A DNA stretch of 64,000 bases from Phocoena phocoena. Taxonomy: Eukaryota; Chordata; Mammalia; Artiodactyla; Phocoenidae. The DNA lies in assembly GCF_963924675.1 (NCBI RefSeq), contig NC_089234.1, positions 64,267,588-64,331,587 of the forward strand, given 5' to 3'. The position numbers and the translations under genes were made by a program. The stretch's first letter is position 1, and every line of letters starts with the position of its first letter. The notes under the pieces were generated by a model. It searched no databases. It was not told the origin of the DNA and saw nothing but the letters and a program-made list of their open reading frames with translations. This document shows positions 24,411-34,448 of the stretch, piece after piece.

Positions 24411-25279
24411 TTGAAAATGGGCACTCCAAAGGAATTCATGACAGACCTTCCTTGCCATATGTCAGCACCCCTGATGAACAAAATAGTCCAAGAGAATCCC
24501 CAACCAGACCCTTTTGTCTACATGGATGATTCCAGCATGAACTTCGAGGTTGATTCACAGATACCATCTGGTCCCACAAAATGGAAGAAGCCTCACGAAT
24601 GCACCTCGTTCACACACACACAGCATGAAGAGTTGAAGGTTCTGTTTAGCTGTAACATGTTTCCAGATAAAAACCTCCAGAGAGAACTTGCTTTAAAACT
24701 CAGCCTACCAGAATGAACAGTAAAGATTTGGTTCAGGAATTGGCGGTTCAAAAAGAGGAAGCAGCAACAGCGACAAGAGCAGCAGTCGGTCCTTCCAGCC
24801 AAGAATGTGCCCACAGCATCAACCAGTCCTCATTCTTTTCTCCCTGCAGTTTCAGATTCTTATAGCTCCCACTCACCTCAGCCCTTAGACCCTTTCCATT
24901 GGGCAGGGGACTCTATCATCACTGAGATTGCTACAAGTGATGTCCAAATGCAAGATCCTCAATTGGAGAGGCTAGTGGCCTCAGTTCCTGCTTTGTACTC
25001 TGATGCCTATGACATAGCACAAATCACGGAACTGTACAGTTTTCCTGACGAGGATGAGATAGCCAGCTCTTCTTTCCACTCTCTGTATTAGTATCTCTCA
25101 CTGACAAGGCCCAGTTAGAATAGAGTTCCTCTCTTAGCATCTTTGCTGATCCAGCTGTAGGTTTATCTCCTGGGCAAACCTGCTTCAGTATGACAAACTG
25201 GAGCTTTGCAGCCTACAGTCTGAGAGACAGCCTGGAATTCCAGAACCCCTCCAGTATGGTACACTTTGGATGTCTCTGA
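24411..25279 (+). pseudogene. ARGFX: ARGFX-like homeobox processed pseudogene
   Basis: This is an intronless, broken copy of ARGFX (arginine-fifty homeobox), a PRD-like homeobox gene of early eutherian embryos. The N-terminal motif ENPQPDPF lies near 24,490. A homeodomain follows (CTSFTHTQHEELKVLF, FPDKNLQRELALKLSLPE, then TVKIWFRNWRFKKRK), with arginine at homeodomain position 50 retained but position 52 changed to Trp. The C-terminal part (QLERLVASVPALYSDAYDI, SFPDEDEIASSSFH) is well kept. TGA at 24,714-24,716 stops the frame at the start of helix 3, TAG at 25,089-25,091 replaces a Gln, and a frame change follows before the tail (SSLSIFADPAVGLSP, YSLRDSLEFQ) ends at TGA 25,277-25,279. PRD-class homeoboxes normally carry introns here, so the continuous sequence implies a retrocopy. 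No poly(A) tract or target duplication was found. Confidence 0.85.
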
Positions 25280-25599
25280 TCAAAGTACTGATAAATATCA
25301 GACAGTAGAGAAAAAGGATCTTCTTGCATCTTGTACATGCTCTTGCCTTTGTCTGCTTTTAACCCAAATATCTGGCTCAGTGTTGCTTTGATTTCCATGG
25401 AAATGTTGTAAAAACTAGGAGTTTCCTGCAAGTATAGCTCAGTACTACACAATCATCCCCACAACTCTCCCTGGAGAGGCCTTCCTAGTCCCTTCGATGG
25501 CCAATGAGACTCCAAAATTCCCTCTTCCCAAAACTATCTTTGACTTTTTAAAAGGTCAGTAGCCTTTAGGCGTCATCCCCTTTTAATGGCAGCAGGTTT

Positions 25600-26140
25600 A
25601 TAAACTTACATTTCCAACAAACTTGACAGTTAAGCTAATTTTCCAGCTATATGATTAATGAACAAAATTAATGGCACTTCTCAAAACCAATAATAAAGAA
25701 ACACATAATAAAATAAGTACCTCTCAATGAAAAATATAAAGTATCTAGGAATTAACTAAGAAAATTAAGGCCTCTGTACTGAAAAGTTTAAAACTTAATA
25801 ATGGACATTGGAAATGTTTTCAATAAAAGATATTTGAAGCCATAAAATAATCAATTTAACAGGGTTAAAGTCATATGAAGCATGTTCTCCAAACACAATG
25901 GAATGAAAATAGAAATCAATAGTAGAATAAAGTTCAGGACATTCACAAATATATGGATATTAAAAAGCACACTCCTAAATAACCAATAGATGAAGAAATC
26001 AGAAGGAAAATTAGGAAATATGCAAAGATGAGTGAAAACAAAAACAATATTACTAAAACTTATGGGATGAGGCTAAATCAGTGCTTGCAAAGAAATCTAT
26101 AGCTGCAAAAGCCTGTATTTAAAGAATAAGATCTCAAATC
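25600..26140 (+). mobile_element. Old L1 ORF2 fragment, sense
   Basis: Sense-strand L1 words (ccaaacacaatggaatgaaa, atagaaatcaatagtagaat, aacttatgggatgaggctaa, gtgcttgcaaagaaatctat). No open frame. Confidence 0.65.
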
Positions 26141-26879
26141 AACCTTTTTTTAAATAGGAGGGAAGCTGGCATAGTTATATTAATATCTATCCAATTAAAC
26201 TTTAAGGCAAAACATTTTGTTGGAAGTAAAAGTATATTAGACAAGGGTAAAGGGAGCAATTAACCTGAAAGATACAATAATTCATTGTATACATTTAACA
26301 TATTCCCAAAATATATGAAGTAAAAATTAACAAAACTCTTGGGGAAACGTAACAAATACATAGTCATAATAGATGATTTTATCCATAGGTCAAATGAATA
26401 AAAATTTTGTATGGGTAGAGATTTTAACTGTACAGTTAATAGGCTTGATTTAATGAAAGTATATAGATTTCTGCATTCAACTGGTAGAGAACACACATTC
26501 TTTTCAAGTGCATAATGACTACATATTAGACCATGAAGCAAATCTTAACAAACTCAATAACATACAAACAGCATTCTTTGATCATAAGGCAATTTAATTA
26601 GAAGAAACTCCAACCTCTCCCTCAATTTAGAAAGTAAAAAGAACATTTCTAAGCAATTAATCAAGATGGGAGAAATTATGTGAATAATCTGGTAGCATAC
26701 ATTATATAATAACAATAACTGGATCAGCATTCACTGGGGGAAAGTATTAGAGATAGTGGCAGTAGCAGGTTTGAATGTCCTGTTACCCATCACATTCTGG
26801 GTCATCACAGAGGGATCTTGCAGGGCAAGACTGCAGACCTAGGGTAGAGACATTGGCCCTTAGGTTGTGAGGTTTTTTG

Positions 26880-27300
26880 CTTATTGGTTTGTTTTAAAAA
26901 TTACTTTTGATTTTTTTAATAGTCTTATTTTTTAGAGCAGTTTTCATTTCACAGCAAAATGAGCAGAAGGTACAGAGATTTCCCATATAGCCCCTGCTCC
27001 CACATACACACAGCATCCCCCACTATCAACAACCCACACCAGAGTGGTCCATTTGTTATAACAGATGAACCTACACTGATACATCTTTATCCCCTGAAGT
27101 CCATAGTTTACATTAGAGTTTGCTCTCAGTGTTGTACATTATACGAATTTTGACAAATACGTAATTGTCATGTATTCACCATTGTAGTATCATATAGGAG
27201 AGTTTCACTGCCCTAAAAATCTTCTGTGCTCCACCTATTCATCCCTCCCTCTCCCCTAATCTCTGGCAACCACTGATCCTTGTCTCCATAGTTTTGCTTT
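26880..27300 (-). mobile_element. Old L1 3' end, antisense
   Basis: Antisense L1 3' UTR words: acagcaaaatgagcagaagg, cccatatagcccctgctccc, ttagagtttgctctcagtgt, tctctggcaaccactgatcc. Confidence 0.65.
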
Positions 27301-27454
27301 CAACTCAATAACTTTTCACCCTAAGAAACTAGAAAAAGAAGAGCAAAATAAATCCAAAGCAAGGAGAAGTAAGGAAGTAAAGGCTAAAGTGGAAATAAAT
27401 GAAATAGACAATAGAAAAGCAATAGAGCAAACCAATGAAATCCGAGCAAGCTAG

Positions 27455-27570
27455 ATTGAGAAGAAGAAGAAGAAGAAAAAGAGGGAGAAGAAGAGGAAGC
27501 AGATGAAGAAGAAGGGGAGGAGAACGGGAAGGGGGAGGGGGGAGAGGAGGGGGAAGAGGAAGAAGAATCG
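27455..27570. repeat. Purine tract (GAA/GGA)n
   Basis: About 115 bases almost entirely A and G on the + strand (gaagaagaagaagaagaaaa ... gggggaggggggagaggagg), inside an old L1. Confidence 0.93.
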
Positions 27571-27690
27571 AATTACTAGAATCAGAAATGGGATGTAGTT
27601 ACCAACCTTACAGAAATAAAAAGCATTATAAATAAATATGAATATTATGAAAAAATGAATGGCTTTTTTTTGTTTTAAAAAAGGGCTGAT

Positions 27691-28021
27691 GGGGCTTCCC
27701 TGGTGACGCAGTGGTTGAGAGTCTGCCTGCTAATGCAGGGGACATGGGTTCGAGCCCGTGGTCTGGGAGGATCCCACATGCCGTGGAGCAACTGGGCCCG
27801 TGAGCCACAACTGGGCCCGTGAGCCTGCGCATCTGGAGCCTGTGCTCCGCAGCAAGAGAGGCCACGATAGTGAGAGGCCCTCACACCACGATGAAGAGTG
27901 GCCTCCGCTTGCCGCAACTGGAGAAAGCCCTCGCACAGAAGCGAAGACCCAACACAGCCAAAAAAAAAAAAAATTACAGCAAATCAATAACAGAATTCCA
28001 TGTAGATATTAAAAAAAAAAT
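27691..28021 (+). mobile_element. CHR-type SINE with second A-tail
   Basis: A head (ggggcttccctggtgacgca), a body with a duplicated caactgggcccgtgagcc, and a 3' region ending aagacccaacacagcc before an A-run (27,960-27,973). About 37 extra bases and a second A-run (28,011-28,020) follow before the target copy. agggctgat occurs at 27,682-27,690 and 28,022-28,030. Confidence 0.85.
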
Positions 28022-28412
28022 AGGGCTGATTGTTGTATAAAAGGATTGAACAGTGCAGAGTATTGTAAGATAATATAGGAAAAATTATAAATGTGAAGAA
28101 TGAAGCCAATGTATCACTTAAATAAATATTTTCCAAGCGAAACTAATATGGAAATACCCATAATTGAAATTTTCTAACCCAATGATCTATTTTTAAACAA
28201 TGGAAGTAGGTCACAGGGAAGAAACACAGCAGGGGCAAAATATATAGATCTCCTGCCCCATCTTCAATAAGATATTTGAATAATCCAAGCTATTTAAATT
28301 ACTTTTATTAGTTAAATTACTGTTGTAAGAGTGATTGGCAAATATCTAGAGGTGAGATAAGAACTGCTTTTCTCTGGCTACCCTGACGTAATTTCTGTTA
28401 AAAATAATTGGA

Positions 28413-28604
28413 GGGCTTCCCTGGTGGCGCAGTGGTTGAGAGTCCGCCTGCCGATGCAGGGGACGCGGGTTCGTGCCCCGGTCTGGGAGGATCCCACATG
28501 CCGCGGAGCGGCTGGGCCCGTGGGCCGTGGCCGCTGGGCCTGCGCGTCCGGAGCCTGTGCTCCGCAGTGGGAGGGGCCACAGCAGTGAGAGGCCCGCGTA
28601 CCAA

Positions 28605-28631
<27 letters not shown>
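28413..28631 (+). mobile_element. CHR-type SINE
   Basis: Head gggcttccctggtggcgcag and an A-run of about 30 bases. Target duplication aaaaataattgga at 28,400-28,412 and 28,632-28,644. The long pure A-tail suggests youth. Confidence 0.94.
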
Positions 28632-28638
<7 letters not shown>

Positions 28639-28649
28639 ATTGGAATAGT

Positions 28650-31480
28650 CTTAAGTAATTTAGAAGTTTGATAGGTACAGGGAAGTATCATTTAGCATGT
28701 TTGTTTTAAACTTTTTCTTTCTATATTTTAAATTCTTAAAGTCTGTTTGGAATTTACAGTGTTTGGGGCACATAATGACATGAAAGTTATGTTTAAAAGC
28801 TTGAATTGGACAATATGTTATTATTTCATTGAAAACTTGAAAAATATAATTTCAATCTGATTCTACTGTTTAATGTTGCCTTTCACTGGTATGTTGCTTT
28901 AAGAGCACCCATCCCCCTTTCCTGTTTGAGCCACTGTGTCCTGTCAGTCATCCTGAAATACACTAGGGTGCTTGTCAGGCTGTTTGCTTACAAATGCATC
29001 ATAAGCCAAATTGTGAGCCATAATAGTGGCACTGAATTTCTAAACACAAGAACTTGCTTAGACAGTTGGTTTAGTATCTGTATATGGGCAATACTCTGTC
29101 CTGCAGTAGGTGAGTGAAGTGTCAACCTTTTTAAAATCAAACTTTGCTATAAGGCAAATCCTAATTATAGATTATGTGTTACTTGGCTAGATAACTTTGG
29201 GGGAAATTAAAGGACATTATTTCTATAAAATGGGATGAATAGAAACTACTATGTTGTGCATTTATTACTTTTATAACTAATTTTCCTTTTAACAACACTA
29301 AACTCTAAATTACTTTATGAAAGTTCCAATTTTATATATACTTTTCCAAGTAGATTAGCAGGCATTTCATTTTTAAATAAAAATGTGATTCTCTTACATA
29401 CTTTTTCTTTCACATCAATTGAGGCAGACTCAGTTGAGCAGAGGCTCAGTTCTGGTATTTGAAGTATTTATTAGTGGCTTTAAAAATAGCACTGAAACGA
29501 ATTCTTGTGTGCCAATGCCCAAGCTATAGTAGTTTTATATCAAAGCACTTAAAAATTCCTTCTCTGTAGCTGAGCTATTACTATTTGAGTAACTGTATAC
29601 AAGACACTGGAAGCTTTACATTCTTTAGACACAAAAGTTATGCAGCAAGCAGGTTCTTTGTGCAAACAATTTAATTTCTATTATGGGCCTCTAAACTTAA
29701 ATTGTGCATGGATACTTTTCCTCTATTTTTCTGTATGCAGCTTTAATATTTTTAAAAAGAGAATTAATAAAACCAAAAAATAGGAACTTGTGATTTTGAT
29801 ACTTGTATGTTTAATATGGTAGAGAATAGGTAAGAGGCTGCAAGTAGTTAAAGTTTTAAGGCTTTATCTAGGGTAAATGAGAAGAGATTGCTTTTGCAGA
29901 TATATGGAATGATTATTTATTCCTTACCTTGTTCTAGAAAGGATTTAAGGTGACTTACAAGGCTATGTGAAATTCAAAAAAGGATAAAAGTGGAGTGAAA
30001 GTAGAAAGAAAAATACGTATGAGATATAAAACAGAGCCAGGAATAAGGCTGAGCTGCAGCAGTTCTTGACTATGGTTTTATGACACTGGTGTATGATGGA
30101 TTGATGGGAGAGAAAATATAGGGTTATATATAGAAATCTTGTGGGGGAATTTCATGCAAACTAGCTATCTCCCTTACCAAGGGTGGCAGTCCAGAGTGGG
30201 AGAAGTATGTTGGACAGTGAATATTAAATATACTTTAAATGTCACTCGTGTTTTAGTGGGAAAAAAAGTGGAGAACTGCTGCCCTTTTAACCCACATGCT
30301 GATTTATATAGGCATAAGTGTGGCTTTAGGTTTTCTAGGAGCAGAATAAAATTTGGTCTGTTACTAAATTCAGAAGAATGATTAAAGAGGCATAGTTTTT
30401 TGGAAACAAGAAGTTATTTAAATAAGGTCATATATCTACACATTAGAACAGACATGATCAAGCTCATGTTTAGAATATATCTGGCAATTTTGTATGAATC
30501 TATGAATCTAGTCCTGGTATTTTAAAATTTTTCTGAATAGGTTATTTGCTACTTTCCTTCCTTTCACTCAATTTGGTTATAAATTTAATTTGAATTTCAA
30601 CTTCTGTTCGATCACAATTAACTGGATCAATCTAACTTGGAAAAAAGTTGTTGGGTAGGAGGAAGGAATTCAGAGGCAGGACTTCTTAATGTACTTTGAT
30701 CTTCAAATACTCAAAAACCAACTACTGTGTTGAAGACGCTGGACTCGGTGTTGCACACCCTGCTAAACCTGGCTTGTATAAGTGAACGAAGTTATAAACT
30801 CACTGGTTTCACCCAACAGTATTGAAAAGGGACGAAAGTGTAGCAGTTAAAGTTTTGCTAAGGATCTTCAGTGATATTTTCAGATGTTAAATTAACATGA
30901 TGTTAAATTAACATGATGAGTCAGGGCCAGTCATTTGGCTCCGATTTTTTAAATATTCCGTTGTTAAGAATAAAATCAATAAGAAATGATTATCTTTTAA
31001 AAAAAGCACTACAAAAACAAAGCAAGTACTCAAAGCTTTTATTTTTGTAGTTTTGTAAACACATATGCAGGTTGACTTAGAGTTCTTGCCAGAAAAAATT
31101 ATCAGTCGGATAGATAACACATCAGCTGCATGGGATGAGATTGTGGATAACTTGGACACACATATCTGAAACCTGTGAAGCAGATATTCTTAAGAAGCTA
31201 AGTAGGATTTAGGCACCAAATAAACTGAGTGATGTACCAGAGTGGTCAAGGACGCTTAAGAAAAACAAATTAGCTTTCGAAAGCATTAGTTCAGAGATTC
31301 TAGTGAGAGATCCATTCAAAGAGCTTATAGAGCCAATGGATATCAGTAGAAATCTGTAATTATATAGTATGAAGTAATTATGAAGTAACCGAGAAATATT
31401 TTTTGTGTCACTGGGGTAAGATATAAACAGAAAAGAGTTTTTAAAAGTCAGATTTATTAAGGAAAAATTTATATGCATTA
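28650..31480. other. Long repeat-poor intronic stretch
   Basis: About 2.8 kb in which I recognise no mobile element except the 16-bp tandem duplication at 30,884. It is the longest such block in the window. Confidence 0.55.
30884..30915. repeat. 16-bp near-palindromic tandem duplication
   Basis: atgttaaattaacatg occurs twice in tandem; each copy is nearly self-complementary. Confidence 0.93.
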
Positions 31481-32402
31481 AATTCACTCTTTATAAGTTT
31501 ACAGTTTGATGAGTTCTGACAGTTATACACAATCATATATTCACCACCATAAACAAATAGAACATTTCTATTTGAGTCAATCCAAAGTTTCCTTGTGCCA
31601 TCTGCAGTTATCTTCTCCCTTAACCCTCAGTCACTGACAACTACTGATCTGTTTCCTGTCCCTATATTTTTGCCCTTTCAAGAATGTCATATAAGTGGCA
31701 TCATGCAGTGTGTAATTTTGTCTGACTCTATCAGTTAGCATAATGCTTTTGTGAGATATTCATGTTGACGCCTGTATCTATTCATTTTTTTCTTGCATAA
31801 CATGTGACAGTATGATGGTATCGTAAATTGTTTATTTACCTGTTGATGGAAATTTGAGTTGTTTTCAGTTTCTGACTCTTGTGAATAAGGCCCCCATAAA
31901 CATTTGCGTATAGGTCTCTAGGTGGACATATACTTTCATTTCTCTTGGGTAAATGTCTAAGGAGTGGAATTGCTAGGTCATAGGGTGGGTGCATGTTTAA
32001 CTTTATAAGAAATTTCCGAGCTGTTTTATAAAGTGGCTGTACCAGTTTTCATTTTCACTAGCAAATGTGTGAGATATCCATTTGCTTCTCGTCTTTGCTA
32101 GCTCTAGTATTGGCAGTCTTTTTAATTTTAGCCATTACAGTAGGTGTGTAGCAGTATATATTATGACCTTAATTTGTGTTTCTCTAGTGACTTAGGATGT
32201 GCATTTTTCATGTGCTTATATGTCATCTTCTTGGTGAAGTGTCTTTTCAAGTATTTTGCCCATTTAAAAAACTGAATTTTTAAAAAAAGATTTTGATTTT
32301 TAAATATTATTTATATTTTCTGGATACAAGTTCTTTTTCATATATGGGTTTTAAAAATGCTTCATCCCATCCTTCAGCTGTGGTTTGACATTTCATTTTC
32401 TT

Positions 32403-32620
32403 TTCTTTTTTTTTTTTTTTTTTTTTTTTGCGGTACGCGGGCCTCTCACTGTTGTGGCCTCTCCCGTTGTGGAGCACAGGCTCCGGATGCGCAGGCTCAG
32501 CGGCCATGGCTCACGGGCCCAGCCGCTCCGTGGCACGTGGGATCCTCCCAGACCGGGGCACGAACCCGTGTCCCCCGCATCGGCAGATGGACTCTCAACC
32601 ACTGCGCCACCAGGGAAGCC
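32403..32620 (-). mobile_element. CHR-type SINE
   Basis: T-run at 32,405-32,429, gcggtacgcgggcctctcac, and head accagggaagccc. It appears inserted into the T-rich tail of the SINE to its right. Confidence 0.93.
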
Positions 32621-32876
32621 CTCTTTTCTTTTTTTTTTAAATATTTATTTGGCTGCATGGGGTCTTAGTTGAGGGATCTTCGTTGTGGCATGTGGGACCT
32701 TTCGTTGCAGAGTGCGGGCTCTTCCATGCAGCGCATGGGCTCCTCTGTAGTTGTGGCACGCGGGCTTAGTTGACCTGTGGCGTGAGGGATCTTAGTTCCC
32801 CAACCAGGGATCAGACCCGCATCCCCTGCATTGGAAGGTTGATTCTTAACCACTGGACCACCAGGGAAGTCCCTGC
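32621..32876 (-). mobile_element. CHR-type SINE, older subfamily
   Basis: T-run and body with cttagttgagggatcttcgt-like motifs, and head accaccagggaagtccc. Its target copy catttcattttctt lies at 32,877-32,890; the partner copy is beyond the neighbouring SINE at 32,389-32,402. Confidence 0.9.
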
Positions 32877-33499
32877 CATTTCATTTTCTTAACATTGTCT
32901 TTCAGAGAGCAGCAATGTTAAATTTTGTTGAAGCCGTTTATTGATTTTTTTTTTCTTTTATGATCATGCTTTGGATGTATCTGAGAAACCTTGGCCTAAC
33001 CCAAGGTAACAAAACTTTTCTCCTATGTTTTCACTGAGAAATTTAATAGCTTTAGATCTTATCTTTAGCTCTATGATCCATTTCAAGTAAATGTTTGTAT
33101 ATGGTGTGAGGAAAGGGTCAAGGTTCCTGTTTTATGAGTGGCTGTTCGATGATTTCAGCACCATTTGTTGAAAAGACTACCTTTTTTCCATTGAGTTACC
33201 TTGACACCTTTATTGAAAATCAATTGTCCATTTAATATTATGTCTAATACACGAGTCTGGGTTATCTCACTTTTGGTAATGTTAAAATTGATCACTGCAT
33301 GCATGCTCTGTAAGCCTGATTCTCATAGTTCCCTATTAATCAGTCAGTTAATGATTTTAGCCTTCATATTGGTAATTATTGTATAACCTATTATTTTTTA
33401 AGGGGTTGTAAATGGTGACTTTATCATTCTATAATTCCTTATTAGTTTTATCAGTTGGGATCATGCTATAAAGAACTCTTACCTTACTATTTCATTAGT

Positions 33500-33736
33500 C
33501 AAAAGTATAGTTCATACCAGAAAATCAGGAAAATACTTGATTATTTCCCATTGTTTATCAATTTTCAGAAAAAGAGGATGGTGTTCTAGCAACTTTGGAA
33601 GGTGACCAATGAGTTTTTTTTTTTTTGAATTTTTATATGTGAGACATATTTCAGAATACTGTAATTTTTTATTCTTTTGATGCTCAAATTTTCCCATTTT
33701 TGGCCATTGAGAACCCCTTTAAATTGTTTACTAAGC
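33500..33736 (-). repeat. Ancient L1 3' UTR-type repeat, left half
   Basis: This is antisense L1M-like 3' region text (cttttgatgctcaaattttc, tggccattgagaaccccttt). It is interrupted by the 8.3-kb L1 and continues at 42,057. Confidence 0.5.
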
Positions 33737-33757
33737 TTTTTTTTTTTTTTTTTTTGA

Positions 33758-34066
33758 TATAACAGAAATTTATTGCCTGACAGTTCTGGAGACTGGAAGT
33801 CCAGTGTCAGTGTCCACAGGGTCTTATTCTTTCTGAAGCCACTAGGGAAGGATATATTCTAGGCTTCTCTCCTAGCTTCTGGTAGTTCCCTGCCTTGAGG
33901 CAGCATGATTCAGTTTTCATATGATGCTCGCTCCTGGTCCAAAATTGTCTCTTTAATTAGGACACCAGTCATATGTCCAATCTGTTGGCTTACAGCTGTT
34001 CGTTATATTCTCTTACAAACCTTTATATATCTGTGGAATCCATTATTATTTCTCCTCCTTTGTTTC
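33758..34066 (-). other. Putative L1 3'-transduced segment, MaLR-like LTR sequence
   Basis: This lies between the L1's own A-tail (T-run 34,068-34,083) and the terminal A-tail (T-run 33,737-33,755). Read on the minus strand it resembles an MLT1-type LTR. On the + strand it reads aacagaaatttattgcctga, cagttctggagactggaagt, and further on ggacaccagtcatatg. TTTATT at 33,769-33,774 is AATAAA on the L1 strand, about 14 bases before the terminal A-tail. That is the arrangement expected when L1 reads through its own signal to one supplied by downstream DNA. Confidence 0.75.
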
Positions 34067-34448
34067 TTTTTTTTTTTTTTTTTAACATCTTTATTGGGGT
34101 ATAATTGCTTTACAATAGTGTGTTAGTTTCTGCTTTATAACAAAGAGAATCAGCTATAGATATACATATGCTCCCATGTGTCTTCCCTCTTGCGTCTCCC
34201 TCCCTCCCACTCTCCCCATCCCACCCCTCCAGGCTGTCCCAAAGCCCCGAGCTAATATCCCTGTGCCTTGCGGCTGCTTCCCCCTAGCTATCTACCTTAC
34301 TACGTTTGTTAGTGTGTATATGTCCATGACTCTCTCTCGCCCTGTCAAAACTCACCCTTCCCCCTCCCCATATCCTCAAGTCCGTTCTCCAGTAGGTCTG
34401 CACCTCTATTCCTGTCTTATCCCTAGGTTCTTCATGACATTTTTTTCC

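Larger units (their letters stand above)
26150..27640 (+). mobile_element. Old L1 ORF2 fragment, sense, interrupted
   Basis: Sense ORF2 text (ttctttgatcataaggcaat, aaacaatagagcaaaccaat-like words at 27,415-27,440, accttacagaaataaaaagc). It is interrupted by an antisense L1 3' end at about 26,880-27,300 and a purine tract at 27,455-27,570. Its order relative to 25,600-26,140 is inverted with respect to ORF2, so the two are separate events or rearranged. Confidence 0.6.
31485..33460 (-). mobile_element. Old L1, antisense
   Basis: 3' UTR (acagtttgatgagttctgac, taagtggcatcatgcagtgt) continuing into ORF2-antisense text (ggagtggaattgctaggtca, cagcaccatttgttgaaaag). No readable frame. Two SINEs split it at 32,403-32,875. 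Confidence 0.75.

Noticed and set aside
24411..24716. Functional short homeobox protein
   Set aside because: The frame stops at helix 3 of the homeodomain and homology continues in frame after the stop, so it is a broken copy.
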